Part shown: positions 11,930 through 23,786 of the stretch, piece by piece
Layout: every line of letters begins with the position of its first letter
Position numbering within the stretch: the first letter of the stretch is position 1
Assembly (NCBI GenBank): GCA_016748015.1
Contig: JAAOMT010000599.1
Location: 158,151 to 222,150, forward strand
Source: Geosiphon pyriformis
Lineage: Eukaryota; Glomeromycota; Glomeromycetes; Archaeosporales; Geosiphonaceae
DNA length: 64,000 nt
Direction: 5' to 3'
The notes under the pieces: generated by a model
Databases searched by the model: none
What the model was told of the DNA's origin: nothing
Seen by the model: only the letters and a program-made list of their open reading frames with translations
Translations under genes and position numbers: made by a program

Positions 11930-14290
11930 AAATAAACTCTTTAAAACTTAGCAAGCATTCAAAAATGCTTTTTTAAAACAGTTTATTAACAATAACACTT
12001 TTATTACATTTTAAAATTAGTTTTAAAACATCAAGCAAAAACTTTTTAAATTTGTCATAACCTATTTTAAGAAGTTTAACAAACTTCTTAAATACATCTA
12101 CTAATTGAAAACCAATAATTATTACTTTAATGCTCAAATTTCTGATTAATTTATTATTAAACTAAAAGACAAATTTATTAAAAAAGTTTGTTTACATGTC
12201 CTAAAAAATTTAGCCACAGCTATTTAATATGTTAAGATCTTTGAAATAACTATAGAAAAAGCCAACTGCACAAAACTTGTCAATTTAGCTATTAGAGAAA
12301 CTAGCTTAATAGCTGAAAAAAAAATCAACCAACTTACTATAAAAGTTAAAAACTATTTTACAAATTAACAACAGCAACAATAACAGAAATATTAATTACT
12401 ATAATGCCAAAACTAAAACAATTTTTTATTATTATTAAACAACCAATTCCAAAGCTGTTATTATTGTAAGATTCTAGAATATTGGAAACAAAACTACTAA
12501 AAAATACAATGAAACCAACAGCAAAGAAATAATTAACATTATTTTTAACTTTAACAGTTATATTATTAATTATTACTACTAATTTACTACTTATTAAAAT
12601 CTTAAACAATTATTATCAACTTGCTCTATAACTAATATGACAACAATATTAGCAATCTTTATAAGTTTAATAATATCAACTATCTATCTAATAATATTAA
12701 GTATCTGCTTAAAAATTGATTCAAAAAACCAATTTACACCATAAAATCGATTTTCAAACAATAAAAAAGTTAATTTTAACAATTAATTAGTTTTTTGCAA
12801 TACAGTTTAACAAAAATCTAATTATTTTTACACTTAATTTAGCTATTTAATAATATCTAAAAAACAAGATTTTTAACAAACTGCACTTTTTAAAAATAAA
12901 GTTGCAGCAACAAAACACTATTTTACCAGCCAAAATTGCCAAAAACACAAATTTTTTTAATATCTTTTTATTCAAATTTAAGACTAAAAAATTATTATTC
13001 TTGTTTAGTAATATAGCTATTACAGAATAAAAAGCAATTACTGCTATATACATTGAAATTAAAGTTGAAAAAAAACTAATTTGATTAATTTTAAATAATA
13101 GATTTACCAAAAGTATTATCATTTACCAATTAATACAACAACTGCAACAAAATATTGATTGATCAGCTCAAACTATTATTGTTATAACTGAAATATAAAA
13201 AAAACCCAGTAAAAAAATTGACAATTTTCCCTTTACAATTAATGGAATCACTATTTCAGTTAAAGTTTTAGTTATAGATGCACTCTAATACTAAGTTCTG
13301 CTTGGAAATAATTGATTTCTTAAAGCCAATGCAAATTTAAATTAGAAAACCTATAAATTAAAGATCTTATACCAAAAACAATATATTTGAATACTTGTTA
13401 CTTGTAGTATTTTTAACAAACAGTCAGAAAAAGCTCCTGTATTTGAATTTGAAAAAAAAAACTAATTACTAAAATTTATATGACTCTTAAATTAATATTT
13501 AATTAGACTAAAAAAACAAAACAGTTATTCAAAACATCTATATTACGACCAATATTATTATGGTTTGAAAAAACCAGTTCACAATTTATCTTCATAATTA
13601 AACCAGTTAACAAATAATATGTCTTATATTCAAAACCAGAACCAAAAAAACAACAGCCCTATATTTTAATTAAATACAAAATTGCAAAAAAAGTTTTATC
13701 TAAAGAAGTTTATATATTGTTTAAAGAAAAATATGAAACTTATACTTATTATTACTGTAAAGCCTATTATAAAAAATAATTTGGCAGTTCAAAACAAAAT
13801 GGAAAATGAGATAATATATTTTGTCTTATATATAAAAAATTACTACCAAAATAATACAACTAAATTAATATTGCAATGAAAGAAAAAGTATGTAATCAAA
13901 TTTGCTAATATGTTTTATTAATTTCTGAAAAAGTCAGACAAGAAATATTATTTAAGATAGTATATAACAATATGTTCAACAAACTTTACTATTACTTATA
14001 CAATGTTGAAATAATCTATGATCTTATTATAACTTTAATTAATAAAGCCATCCAAAAAGATATTTACCAGATAAAAAAAGTAAAATATATTAAATACATC
14101 ATAAAATTAGCTAGATTTGATTATAAAAATAAAATAAAAACTTATTACCAAAACACAAACTATACATACTTAACCAAAAAAACTTAAATTTAATAATTGA
14201 AACAAATAAATATTTATTTGTGTAAAAAATATATCATGTTTTGTAATAACCAATGGTGTTTAAAATATTATGTACTTAGTATTTTTTTTG
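11930..14290 (+). pseudogene. Eroded family-A Gypsy gag, protease and Cys-rich region
   Basis: Plus-strand remnants follow the order of the copy at 47.3-49.8 kb. The gag capsid end is near 12170-12350 (KLVNLAIRETSLIAEKKINQ). The degenerate zinc knuckle near 12445 reads CYYCKILEYWKQNY, having lost its last Cys. The protease-linked part near 13210-13330 includes KIDNFPFTINGITISVKVLV and KAPVFEFE near 13435. The helical domain at 13972-14187 includes LNKLYHYS-like NKLYYYLYNVEIIYDLI. The trace ends near 14290 where the Cys-rich linker before the dUTPase starts. Many stops; no function. Confidence 0.75.
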
Positions 14291-15069
14291 CCTAATAAAA
14301 GTAATAATATTATTCATAAAAAATAGAAATTAATATAATTAAAGAAAACAGCCAATAGAAAATAAGTATAATAGAATAAAAAATTTCAAAATTTCAAAAT
14401 TTTTCTTAAGAAATTAAAGAATTTCAAGAAATTTTATATAATAAGAAATATATATATATAGCAAAAATATTAGAAATAAGAAAAAAATATAGACAAGTAG
14501 TTAGAAAATATTTTTTTCTTTACAGATAATTATTATTACTTAAAATAAAATTATATTTATATCAATAAAATATTTATTTATTATCTAATTTATGTTATTA
14601 TTAATTAATTAAAAAATATTTCTTGGTTTTATACTATTAACAACTAATATTAATAAAATTAAATACTTAATCACACTAAAACAATAGCTCTTAATTATAG
14701 CTATTAATAGAATACTAATTTTTTATTTTTTTCTTATTTTTTTTTATTTTGGTTTTTTGTGGTTTACTAATTAATTAAAAAAATTAAGCACTAAAATATT
14801 AATGTTAAAAATAGCCTGGTAAAAAATCTGTAAAACAAGAGTAATGAACTTGAAAAAAAAAATAACTTACTAAAAGAACACAACTACTAGATTAAATTGG
14901 CTATTATGTTAAAAAAATTATTATTTAAATCTCTGTCTATTATATAAAAAATTTAATTAAAATCTTCAGATATTTAAAACCTTTAGAAAATTAACATCAT
15001 AATTAGATATTGAATACCAAATTATGAGTTTGTTATTTATTTTAATACTTCAAATAATTATCTGTTATA
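14291..15069 (+). repeat. LTR-like repeat B, copy 3
   Basis: Begins AGTAATAATATTATTCAT and ends near AATAATTATCTGTTATAA. Same internal landmarks as 9430-10194, including the TATATATATA segment near 14450. It directly abuts eroded gag-pro sequence on the left and copy 4 on the right. Confidence 0.5.
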
Positions 15070-15568
15070 ATGTTATTATCTATTAATTAAAAATACTTAT
15101 TACTTTTATATTATCTGCAACTTATGCTGATAATATTTAATATTTAACTATTTTAAAACAATAGCTTTAATCATGATTATTAATAAAATACTAATTTTTT
15201 TATTTTTTTTTTATTTTTTTTTATTTGCTTTTATTTTTTTTTATTTTTTTTATTGTTTATTAATTGATTAAAAAATTAAGCACTAAAATATTAATGTTAA
15301 GAATAGTTTAATAAAAGATATGTAAAACAAAAATAAAAATTTAAGAATAATTTACCAGAAAGATATAATTGTTAAATTAAACCAGTCTCTATATTAAAAA
15401 CAGAAATTCAGAAAAAAACCACTATTTGATTCTTTGTCTATTATACAAAAAACTTAACTAAATTCTTTAAATTAGAAAACTTTTAGAAATTAACAACATA
15501 ATTAACTATTAAGTACCAAGTTACAGATTTGTTATTTATTTTAACATCTCAAATAATTATTTGTAACA
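15070..15568 (+). repeat. LTR-like repeat B, copy 4 (5'-truncated)
   Basis: Starts in the middle of the repeat (region before AACTATTTTAAAACAATAGC) and runs to AAATAATTATTTGTAACA. Lying head-to-tail with copy 3, it shows that a tandem LTR arrangement or a local duplication exists here. Confidence 0.5.
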
Positions 15569-16640
15569 ATACTTTGAAAAGCAATTAAAATGTTTGTTTG
15601 TATTAAGTTATTAGTCATTGGTTTAAAAAAGCTGTTTTTGTAAAATAATTTAATTTACTTAAAAAAAGATCAAAAATAAGAGTGGTTTAATAACTTTCTT
15701 CTTTTGTTTAGGAATTAGTTTCAAAAGTCTTGAAATTGTTTACTAAATTGATTTTAAACAGAGAAGCAAATCAAGCAGAAAAATAAAAAATTAAGTTTAA
15801 TAAAATCTAGATTGTTTTTATTGCACACTACTTTTATATTACAAATTAGAATAACAAATTAAAAAATAACAAGATAAAACAGAATTATATAATAATAAAA
15901 ATAATTATAAAGAAATTCAACTTTAGAAAATGAATTAAATTAATATAAATTTAATATATAAAATTGGTTTTATAAATATCTTAGTTACTATTTTTTTTAA
16001 AAGATAACAAAAAAATCTAAAAATAGAGAAATAGTATATATTATTAACAAAAGATAATATATTAATATAATTTTATATTTCATATTAACACTTTTAAAAT
16101 TCAATATTAAATATCAATTGTACTTTTTAATAATATTTATTTAATAATTTTCAAAATTAATAATTACAAATAAATACCAACAAATAAGTTTTTATTACAA
16201 AAATATTTAAATACTTAAAAAAATTTAAAAAAAAAAATAATTGAATTATAAAAAATTAAATATTTTTATTACTTTAATTTATATATGTTTTATATATTAA
16301 AATATGCTTTTTTAAAGCTAAAAAACACATCACTTATATAGCTATTTAAAATAATTAATAATTAAATTAACAATTAGATTAATAATTAGATCAATTATTA
16401 AATTATTAATTAGGTTAATAATTAGATTATTAATTAAATTAATAATTAGATTAATAATTAGATTAATAATCAAGTTATTGATTAAATTATTGATTATTTT
16501 CTAAAAATAAAATAGCTAATTATATAATATTAATAGTTAATACATGTAATAATTAATAAAAACTATAATTTTTAATCATAATAATACTTTTAAATTTATT
16601 TACTAATAAAATTTTTTTCTAATAATTTGCATTTTTATTA
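15569..16640 (-). repeat. Second copy of the 4.37-5.69 kb family-B segment
   Basis: Co-linear in the same orientation with about 4370-5690. Shared are the GTAAAATAATTTAATTTACT-type block, an AAGTTTAATAAAATCTAG-type block, and the terminal minisatellite. No coding frame survives. Confidence 0.6.
16342..16505. repeat. Minisatellite, second copy
   Basis: Imperfect 10-12 bp units such as TTAATAATTAGA and TTATTGATTAAA. It is followed by TAGCTAATTATATAATATTA, exactly as after 5602. Unit number differs from the 5462 array, so the two arrays changed after the copies separated. Confidence 0.7.
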
Positions 16641-16830
16641 TTGCTAATTTGCTTTTTATTGTAAATAAATTAATGTTTAAAATATAAATTTTATTAATAA
16701 ATATTTTTATAAAAGTTTTTACAATTTTAAAATTAATTAATAACTTTTTTAAAACTATAAAATTAAGTTTAAGTGGAATAATTTTATTATTATTTATATT
16801 ATAATTACAAATATTAATATGCTTTTACAA
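16641..16830. other. AT-rich spacer, nothing recognised
   Basis: Very AT-rich sequence between the family-B repeat and the LINE remnant. I see no coding frame, RNA gene or obvious repeat boundary. Confidence 0.4.
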
Positions 16831-17870
16831 GTAAGACTGGTCATTTTTCTTTGTTGTTGTCCAATAATATGAGCAAATACTTTGTCATGACTAATAATTT
16901 GCTAGTGTTTAGTAATATTTATTATTTTGTTTAGAACATATATAAATTAATATATTATGCTCATTAAAAACATGAATTTGGTTCTAAAATGTTTAATGTT
17001 TTTTTGTTTTGCAAAATTGATTAGGTTCAAACTGCCACAATTTGACATCCAAATTCACATATGTTATAAGATTCAATAAATAAAACTTTAACTAGTTTGT
17101 ATATGTATTTTATAAAGACTATTTATAAAAAACTGTGTGTTATTATTAAAAAAAAGCTTTATAACAAAAAATATCCAAATGTTTTGTATTTACAGTGTAA
17201 AAAAATTGAATTTTCTGATTATGTGTTTATCTATTCAAAAAGTTTAATTCTTATAATATGATTTTGATTAATCAGATCTTGGTTTAAAAATCTCTGACTG
17301 GATTTTGTATTCTATTGTCTTCTGTAGTTATAAAATTTCTTTTTTTTTGTTTGTTTAATGTTAACTTGTATGTACTCTTTTGCAAAAGCTTTATGCTTAT
17401 GGATTGGTATAATAAGACTATATGAATATTTGAGAACTATAAGAAGACTGTCCAAATTTTGGTTGATTTTGTATATGATTTAAATAAACAGCATTATTTT
17501 GATTTATGAAAATTCAGATTTAAATATAGGGCAGATATAAAGAAGAGTGATTTAGTCAGTAATTTTGAAATAGTACTAGTTGTGTCTTGGAATTTGGTAT
17601 TAGATTTGTCAAATGTGGTGGTTTGTTTATTTGGTATTAACAAGTTTTTTAAAGTTAACTTTGGTTTTCATAAACTTTGCTTGTTTTTTTCTGGTTTAAG
17701 TAATAAATTAACAATTTATATAAAAGTTTAGTATTGTCTTAATTGGTCTAAATAATTGGTTATATGTAGTAAAAGCATGAATTACATTTAGTTAGAATCT
17801 TTAGTTTTAATTTTGTATATTAGATAGTAATTAGACTGCATTCATAAATAAATAAATAAATAAAATAAAT
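16831..17870 (+). pseudogene. LINE 3' end remnant with AAAT microsatellite tail
   Basis: Plus-strand frames correspond to the C-terminal part of the LINE ORF2 seen on the minus strand at 40.1-41.3 kb. Around 17360-17720 it reads KSFMLMDWYNKTI and, near the end, FKVNFGFHKLCLFFSGLSNK. It ends with the 3' UTR words GACTGCATTCATAAA and a tail of AAATA repeats (17843-17870). Upstream ORF2 is missing, so this is a 5'-truncated LINE insertion, the usual product of incomplete reverse transcription. It is less CpG-depleted in look than its neighbours but has many stops. Confidence 0.7.
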
Positions 17871-18700
17871 GCTAATAAAAAAACCAATTATTAAATCAGT
17901 ATTAAATTTTTTTGCTTTAAGTATATTAGTTTTGAAATTAAAATAAACTTAATTTTTATTATTTGTTTTATAATTACTATTAATTAAAAAAAATCATATA
18001 TTTCTTCTAAGTTTTTTTATATTTAAAAATTTACAGACAGTAATTAAAAATCTGCTCAAAAATATGTTTTCTTGTTTTCTAAATGTTTAATATTTTTAAT
18101 CAAAATTTTTTGTTTTTAAAAAATATGTTTTAAATAAAATCATAAGCAGATTTTTTTAATATATTTTTTTATTATGCTATTATTAAAAGCAGTTGTTAAA
18201 TTCATTATAAAAAAAAAAAAAAAAAATAGAAAATAGAAAAAACTTTTTTTAAAATTTAGTTCTTTGAAAAATTTAAAATAAACAAAAAAAAGTTTTATAT
18301 AATTTTATGTAAAAAGTTTAATACAGATAATTTTTTATATAATAAATATAAAATAATAATATAATACTAATTTTTTAAGTTAAAAAAAATAAATAAAACA
18401 TAAAAAAACTTAATACTTATTATAAAACTATAATAAAAAGTAAACTTTAAAAGAATTAATTTTTTTAATTTATAAAATAACTATATAGTTAAATTATCTG
18501 TTATATTAATAATATTTTGAATATAAACCAAAATTAGCATAAAAATTATTTTTATAATCATTATTATTTAAAATAGATAATAATACAAATGAATATTCAA
18601 ATCAAATATAAAAAAATAATTTAAAATTTATAAATTATATATTGTATTTAAATAAAAATAGATTGAAGATGATATCAAGAATAAAAAAAATTATAATTTA
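17871..18700. other. AT-rich spacer, no gene seen
   Basis: Low-complexity A/T sequence, including a poly-A run near 18210-18228. I see no open frame, repeat landmark or RNA gene. Confidence 0.6.
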
Positions 18701-19649
18701 TTACCAAACCTTTTCATCAAAGAATATGCATGAGTTTAACAATATATAATAATAACGAAAACCTAATAAAAAATCGGTCTCCTTAGGATTTAAAGTGAAA
18801 AGAACAAAGTCGGTAAGTTAATGAAATTTGTGGCCATTAATATTCAACAGTCGAATCAGAACCAGGTTCAAAATTGATTTTTCTTTTTTCCTTTGCAAGG
18901 AATCAAGTAACCGATTTCTGATTCAGAAAATAAGTAATATTATTGTCATTCATATCCTTTTTTAATAAAACCTCGTATTCCTTTGCAATCAATAATCAAA
19001 GATAATATATATTAAAAATGCACATCCTTTAAAAGGTTTACCGATCGTGAATCAATCAAAATTGATATGGATGTTCAAAAATTTGAAAATTTATCTTAGA
19101 TGGCTATCATGGATGGATTCATCCAATATTGGAGCTCTGCGTCCTAGCATTCAGCTCGCCTCAAGTGATACAGTAGGACGATCTGATAATGCTAGTTGGG
19201 CAAGCAGAGGAATCGGAAGGAAAAAAGGAAAGTTTCGAGGGTAAAAATAAAGTAAAATTGAAAAGAAAAATAGGAGCAAAATAAGATTGCTTTGAAATTT
19301 CAGGAAGCTAGAGGTAATTTTGGGGGGCGAATAATGAAGTGTGGAGATGCCAAGGTTTGAATAGACTGCGTTTTTCCTTTCCAACCTTCAAAGAACAACT
19401 ATGAAAGATTTTTTAAAATCAGTACAGCAAATTTCATAAATTTGCTGAACAACACTGTAGGATTTGAGATTGGAAATAGCAAAAACAAGGCGCATTTATC
19501 CAGTTGGGTCTCCTATTTCATTTTTATACTATCCACGGTTGTTTCGCCAACAAAATTCTTATCTCTTCTGAAGGATTCTTTGTTGAGGAACGAGTGACGA
19601 CTCGTATGTTGAACGGGAACGTAAGATATCCATTTTTTAATCAAAAAAT
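18701..19649. other. Higher-GC border segment of the gene island, unassigned
   Basis: Base composition changes near 18.7 kb from eroded repeat to gene-like DNA. Two short overlapping frames exist: plus 19047-19244 (65 codons, basic end GRKKGKFRG) and minus 19151-19384 (77 codons with a hydrophobic middle). I recognise neither, and they overlap each other, so at most one could be real. It may be the 3' flank of the SMG7-like gene, an exon of an unrecognised gene, or a non-coding transcript. Confidence 0.3.
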
Positions 19650-22600
19650 CTAGCCAATCGACGTTGGTGTCCAGCCGTTTGACAACTGTGGTAATTTGTC
19701 ATTTTCAGCTGTACTTGATGTTCTTTTTTCTGAATATGGATCATCGGAAAATTGATTGGAAACCATCTCAGTATTGAAAGGATGATCAAACCAATTTAGA
19801 GGATTTGATTCAAGTTCATTTGAAAACCTTTGACCAGACATTATAGAGGAATCAATTGTTTGAAGGGAAGGGTGGGCAATCCGGTTTAATTTTGAAATAT
19901 TCTCACCAGATTGCTCCTGGGGCAATTGATTTTCATCAACTTCAAAAGGGGAAAACCCATAAGAGGATCGCGTTTGAGGAATGATGGGCTGATGAGTGCG
20001 ATTAATATGTTGGATTGGAGTTGACAGCCCAAATCCAATTGGTACAGAAGGAAACCCAGGAGGAGGATTGAGAGATCTTGTGGGCATTACGGTTCCATTG
20101 AGAGAGGTTAGTGTAGAAGTTGTAGTTCCAAAAGACTTGTTGCTCGGATTCGTGGAACCAATGGGAAATAGATCGTATTTATTGAATTCGCTATCCAATC
20201 CAGGAAAAGCAAATAATGAAGCACTACTTGGTGCAGTACTTGTGCGATTGGATGTAATATGATCGCTGCCCCCTTTATGAAAATTAGTGGTAGAGACTAC
20301 AGGATCTTGAGATGAATTGGGAACTCCTGAAGTATGCGTAGCAGAGGGCGAAAACGGAGAGAATGTGTATGAGCCATTGCTTTGATTGGCACCACTTTTA
20401 GCTGCTGAAGATGAATCTAATAGATTCAACATATTGTTCGTGGAACCAAGAGGCGATGTGGTGTTCTGATGCTCACTAATGTTGTTGCCGAATATCTGGG
20501 GCGTGTTAAAGTGATTCCAAAAGCTTGGCTTTTCAGTTGATTTACCATTTGAGGGAGTAGAAAGATTCCCGTTTAACACTTGATTCAATAATTCTTCAGC
20601 AGTGATCTGATTGGGATTTTTAAGGGAAGAATGAGGAGATGGCCTTTTATCTCCAACAACAAAGCTAAGGATTGAATTATTTTAAAAATATAAGCCAATG
20701 ACGAACATAAAAGTTTGGCGCAGAACTATTAAGATTCTTACCTTGCAGGTCTATTCTCTGTCCAGCTTTGATGTCTTCCAGTGAATAGTATGACTTCATC
20801 ATCGTCGTCATCCTCATTATTATCACCTGCGAGCACTTTAGGACTGCTTGAAGTAAATGATTGGGACTCAACCAAATCGTTTTCATTATGATCCACGATG
20901 GTGTCATGAGTCTCATTCGGAATCTCCATATCATCTTCAGTCAATATCTCGTCTTCCACTTCAGTTTGAGAGACAAGGGAGACCATCGGAGGGGATGAAG
21001 GCTTACTCGCTGTGAAAATTCCTTCGACTAGATACAATAAGGAGATCTTTGAAAACAGAATTTTACGTCATACTTTAGTAATGTACTCCAATGTAGATTG
21101 TTTAATAATTGAATTGCAACCTTCGAGTCAGCAATCTTATAGGCGTCTTCAACAATATCGTATATGCGCATATCATGTTCTTCAAATGGTCCATCCTGAT
21201 CGAATAATGCTTGTGTTTCCAAAGTAATTTCATTTTTCAAAGCCAAGAATCCATGCATTTCGAAATCTTCATGTAGAGGAACTTCAAGGGGAACACCATG
21301 TTTATGAGGAAAAAGTCGTTCCAAACTGTTCAAAAACTCGGTATAAGATTCCCAAAAGTTGATTAAGCTCGAATGTTGATTTCTAATATTTTTGTCATTC
21401 CCAATTATACTGGACATAAAGGCCAAATACTCTAAGCTAACGTTGAGCCATTTGGTAGCTATGCGCAGAGTTGCTAGTATTCTTTTTACGGCGGCAGGAA
21501 GAACTTGTACAGCTGTACGGGTTTGCCCAAGCGCAGTCTCGGAAACATCAGCAAGCTCGGAATTGCAAACATTAAGGAGAGCTGAAAATGTATCCACCAC
21601 TAGCAATAGTGCGTACTTTTCAATTAGAGCTTTTTTCGATGATTGCGAATATGCTGAATTCTTTGCAATATTGATATTATTGTCCCCATTCTCTAAATAA
21701 TAAATATTAGTTATGAGGAGAAATGTCTTTTGGCCTTGAATCTGTGAAAACATACCATTATTTATATGACGTATAACAAATAAAGCCGCTATGTTAATGA
21801 CTACTATGCTTAGTAGTTGGTCTGAATCCAAGAAACGGGAAAATGCAAGCTTTTTCAATTGTTCTAAAAACGACGTCTTAATAGTGGGATATATTTCCAC
21901 GCTACAAAGTAGAAGAAAAGTCAGGCATAAAATAAACAGTTGAATGTGATACAAAACTTTGGATAATTATGTAATGAGTAATTCGGTGGAAATATTTACT
22001 CTGATTTTAAATATAAGATACCATGCAACCTAACAAATTCGGCAAAAAACATTTCCAGTAATTCTCCCGTTTTTGGCCGATCAAGACCTAATTTTCCAGA
22101 TGATAACTGACGTTTATGGAGAGCTTGGTGTCTATGGGAAAGATTAAATTTTCCGTTTTGGGAGTCTTTTATATTGCTCTCCAGGAAATCAGCTGAACCC
22201 TTTTTAGCTTTCTGAAATAAAAAACCTAAGTTGTCTTTGGCAGTAAGGAAAGGATTTCGAACAACAAGGCTTCTGTAATAATGATAGACGGCAGCAAAAT
22301 CATCGGAATTGTATGATGCAATTACAGCTAGTTGATTGTGGGGGTTACCTATTTCAAAAAAAAATTAATTACTAGTTAACGAACGATTCAAAAGTAATTT
22401 CTTCAATGATTATGCCTTAATCACACAAACCACTATCAGGAACTAACTGCCGGGCTTGGTTATAATATTCACGCACCGTAGCCCAATTTTTTCTCGGACG
22501 CTCATTTTGCATTTCACGATAACGAGCTAGTTGAAAGCTTGCGGGATTAGTATAGAAGCTTCGAAACGAATTAATAAATATCAGAAAAGGGCTCAAAAAT

Positions 22601-23491
22601 CCAACCCAAATCGCCAAGGAAAATGAGGCTTTTATGGCAACTGAGAATGGCTCTTTGTCTAAAATTCATTGGGATAGCCTCTGGAACAGAAGGACCTTAG
22701 AGAAAAAAGAGGATTAAAAAAACTTATGATAGCCTAGATTTTAAAAAAATCACCATGATGAATTAATAATTACCTGAAAACAATCCAAAATTTTTGATAA
22801 AAGGGTTGATTTCTTCAAGTTGAAAATGGCTTGCAAGCCTTTGAATGAAAGAATAATAAAAGCCTGTGGCTTCATGCAAAAAAGAACGAAAGGAAGTTGA
22901 CAATTTCCGTGTTACTGGTGACTTAATCCCTCCCGGGTTTGACTGAGCCTGAAAAATAAAGATTATTATTTTGTAAAAATTTATGAATCAACGTTTTTGA
23001 TCAATAAGTACCAAACGGATCCTCGTCCTGAACTCTTCAATGACTTTATAGAAAACATATTTCCACAAATTTTGTTCAACATCTTTCGAATAAGCTAAAT
23101 CATAGTCGAGGAAAATAATTTTTTCGTAATTATCTCGCAGCCTAAAGGGATTTTGATCCGTTTTGTTATGTCCTTAAATAATTAAAATAACAGCTAATTA
23201 TAACTTCAAGATTTCCTTACTTTGAACGTACAGTGGCCACCTCTTTATCAAAAGGTTGTTTTTGTTTTAAGAGCTGGCGAAGTTTAACTTCAAGCTCCAC
23301 GGCAGATCTGATTTAAAGAAAGGGTTGAGATGATAAAGAAAAAATCTAAATAAGTTTCCCTTCAATGGAAAACAAGTTTACTTCAAAAGTTCTTGCACTT
23401 TGGCCTCAGTAGAAATTTTCTCAATCAAGGAGAAATTAAGAGTTACATACTTATACAGATCCAACGCAGCTTCGTGCGCTGTAGCAGGCAT
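19650..23491 (-). CDS. SMG7: SMG7/EST1-family nonsense-mediated decay factor
   Basis: Predicted 11 exons, 1029 aa, in frame throughout: 23491-23382, 23307-23221, 23141-23012, 22948-22774, 22695-22606, 22526-22431, 22348-22000, 21901-21756, 21692-21087, 21027-20742, 20664-19650, all with GT-AG introns. Residues about 65-230 form the 14-3-3-like part: LRDNYEKIIFLDYDLAY, VEQNLWKYVF, LIFLGDLARYREM, YYNQARQLVPDSG. The EST1 DNA/RNA-binding region follows (YHYYRSLVVRNPFLTAKDN) to about residue 590. The family motif before the tail is DDDDDEVILFTG near 677. The C-terminal third is Ser/Asn/Pro-rich and has no PIN domain, which favours SMG7/EBS1 over SMG6. Family members bind phosphorylated Upf1 and promote decay of aberrant mRNA. 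It is transcribed away from the SGD1-like gene. The start is the ATG at 23491. Exact orthology within the family is not proven. Confidence 0.88.
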
Positions 23492-23786
23492 TGTCCTGAA
23501 GTAACCATTCAAAAGTAAGAGTGAACAAACCAAAGATGGAACACTGCCTCACAAGAGTTGATCGCGAATCTATTTAATTTAAACAGTTAATACTATCAGA
23601 CAAATCATGACACAGTTGGTCAAACTTCTATGTCGACGAGCTTTGATGTCATCTAATTCCAGCCGAAACTGTACAGCGGTTCCGAGTTATGGCTAATCAC
23701 CAAAGTGATCTGCGAAATATTATCGGCGAAAAATTCCTCAAATGTATAAAAAATTTTGACGCACATTGTGGTTATAAATTCCCTAA
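23492..23786. promoter_or_regulatory. Shared divergent promoter region
   Basis: About 295 bp separate the start codons of the SMG7-like (minus) and SGD1-like (plus) genes, so both promoters must lie here. An ATG at 23689 opens a 61-codon frame, but it is not in frame with the SGD1-like exons and no good splice joins it, so I treat it as 5' leader. No convincing TATA box was found. Confidence 0.6.

Noticed and set aside
12847-13122. Minus-strand hydrophobic frames at 5633, 9422, 12358 and 12847
   Set aside because: AT-rich sequence gives random Leu/Ile/Phe-rich frames. The plus strand there holds recognisable eroded Gypsy sequence.
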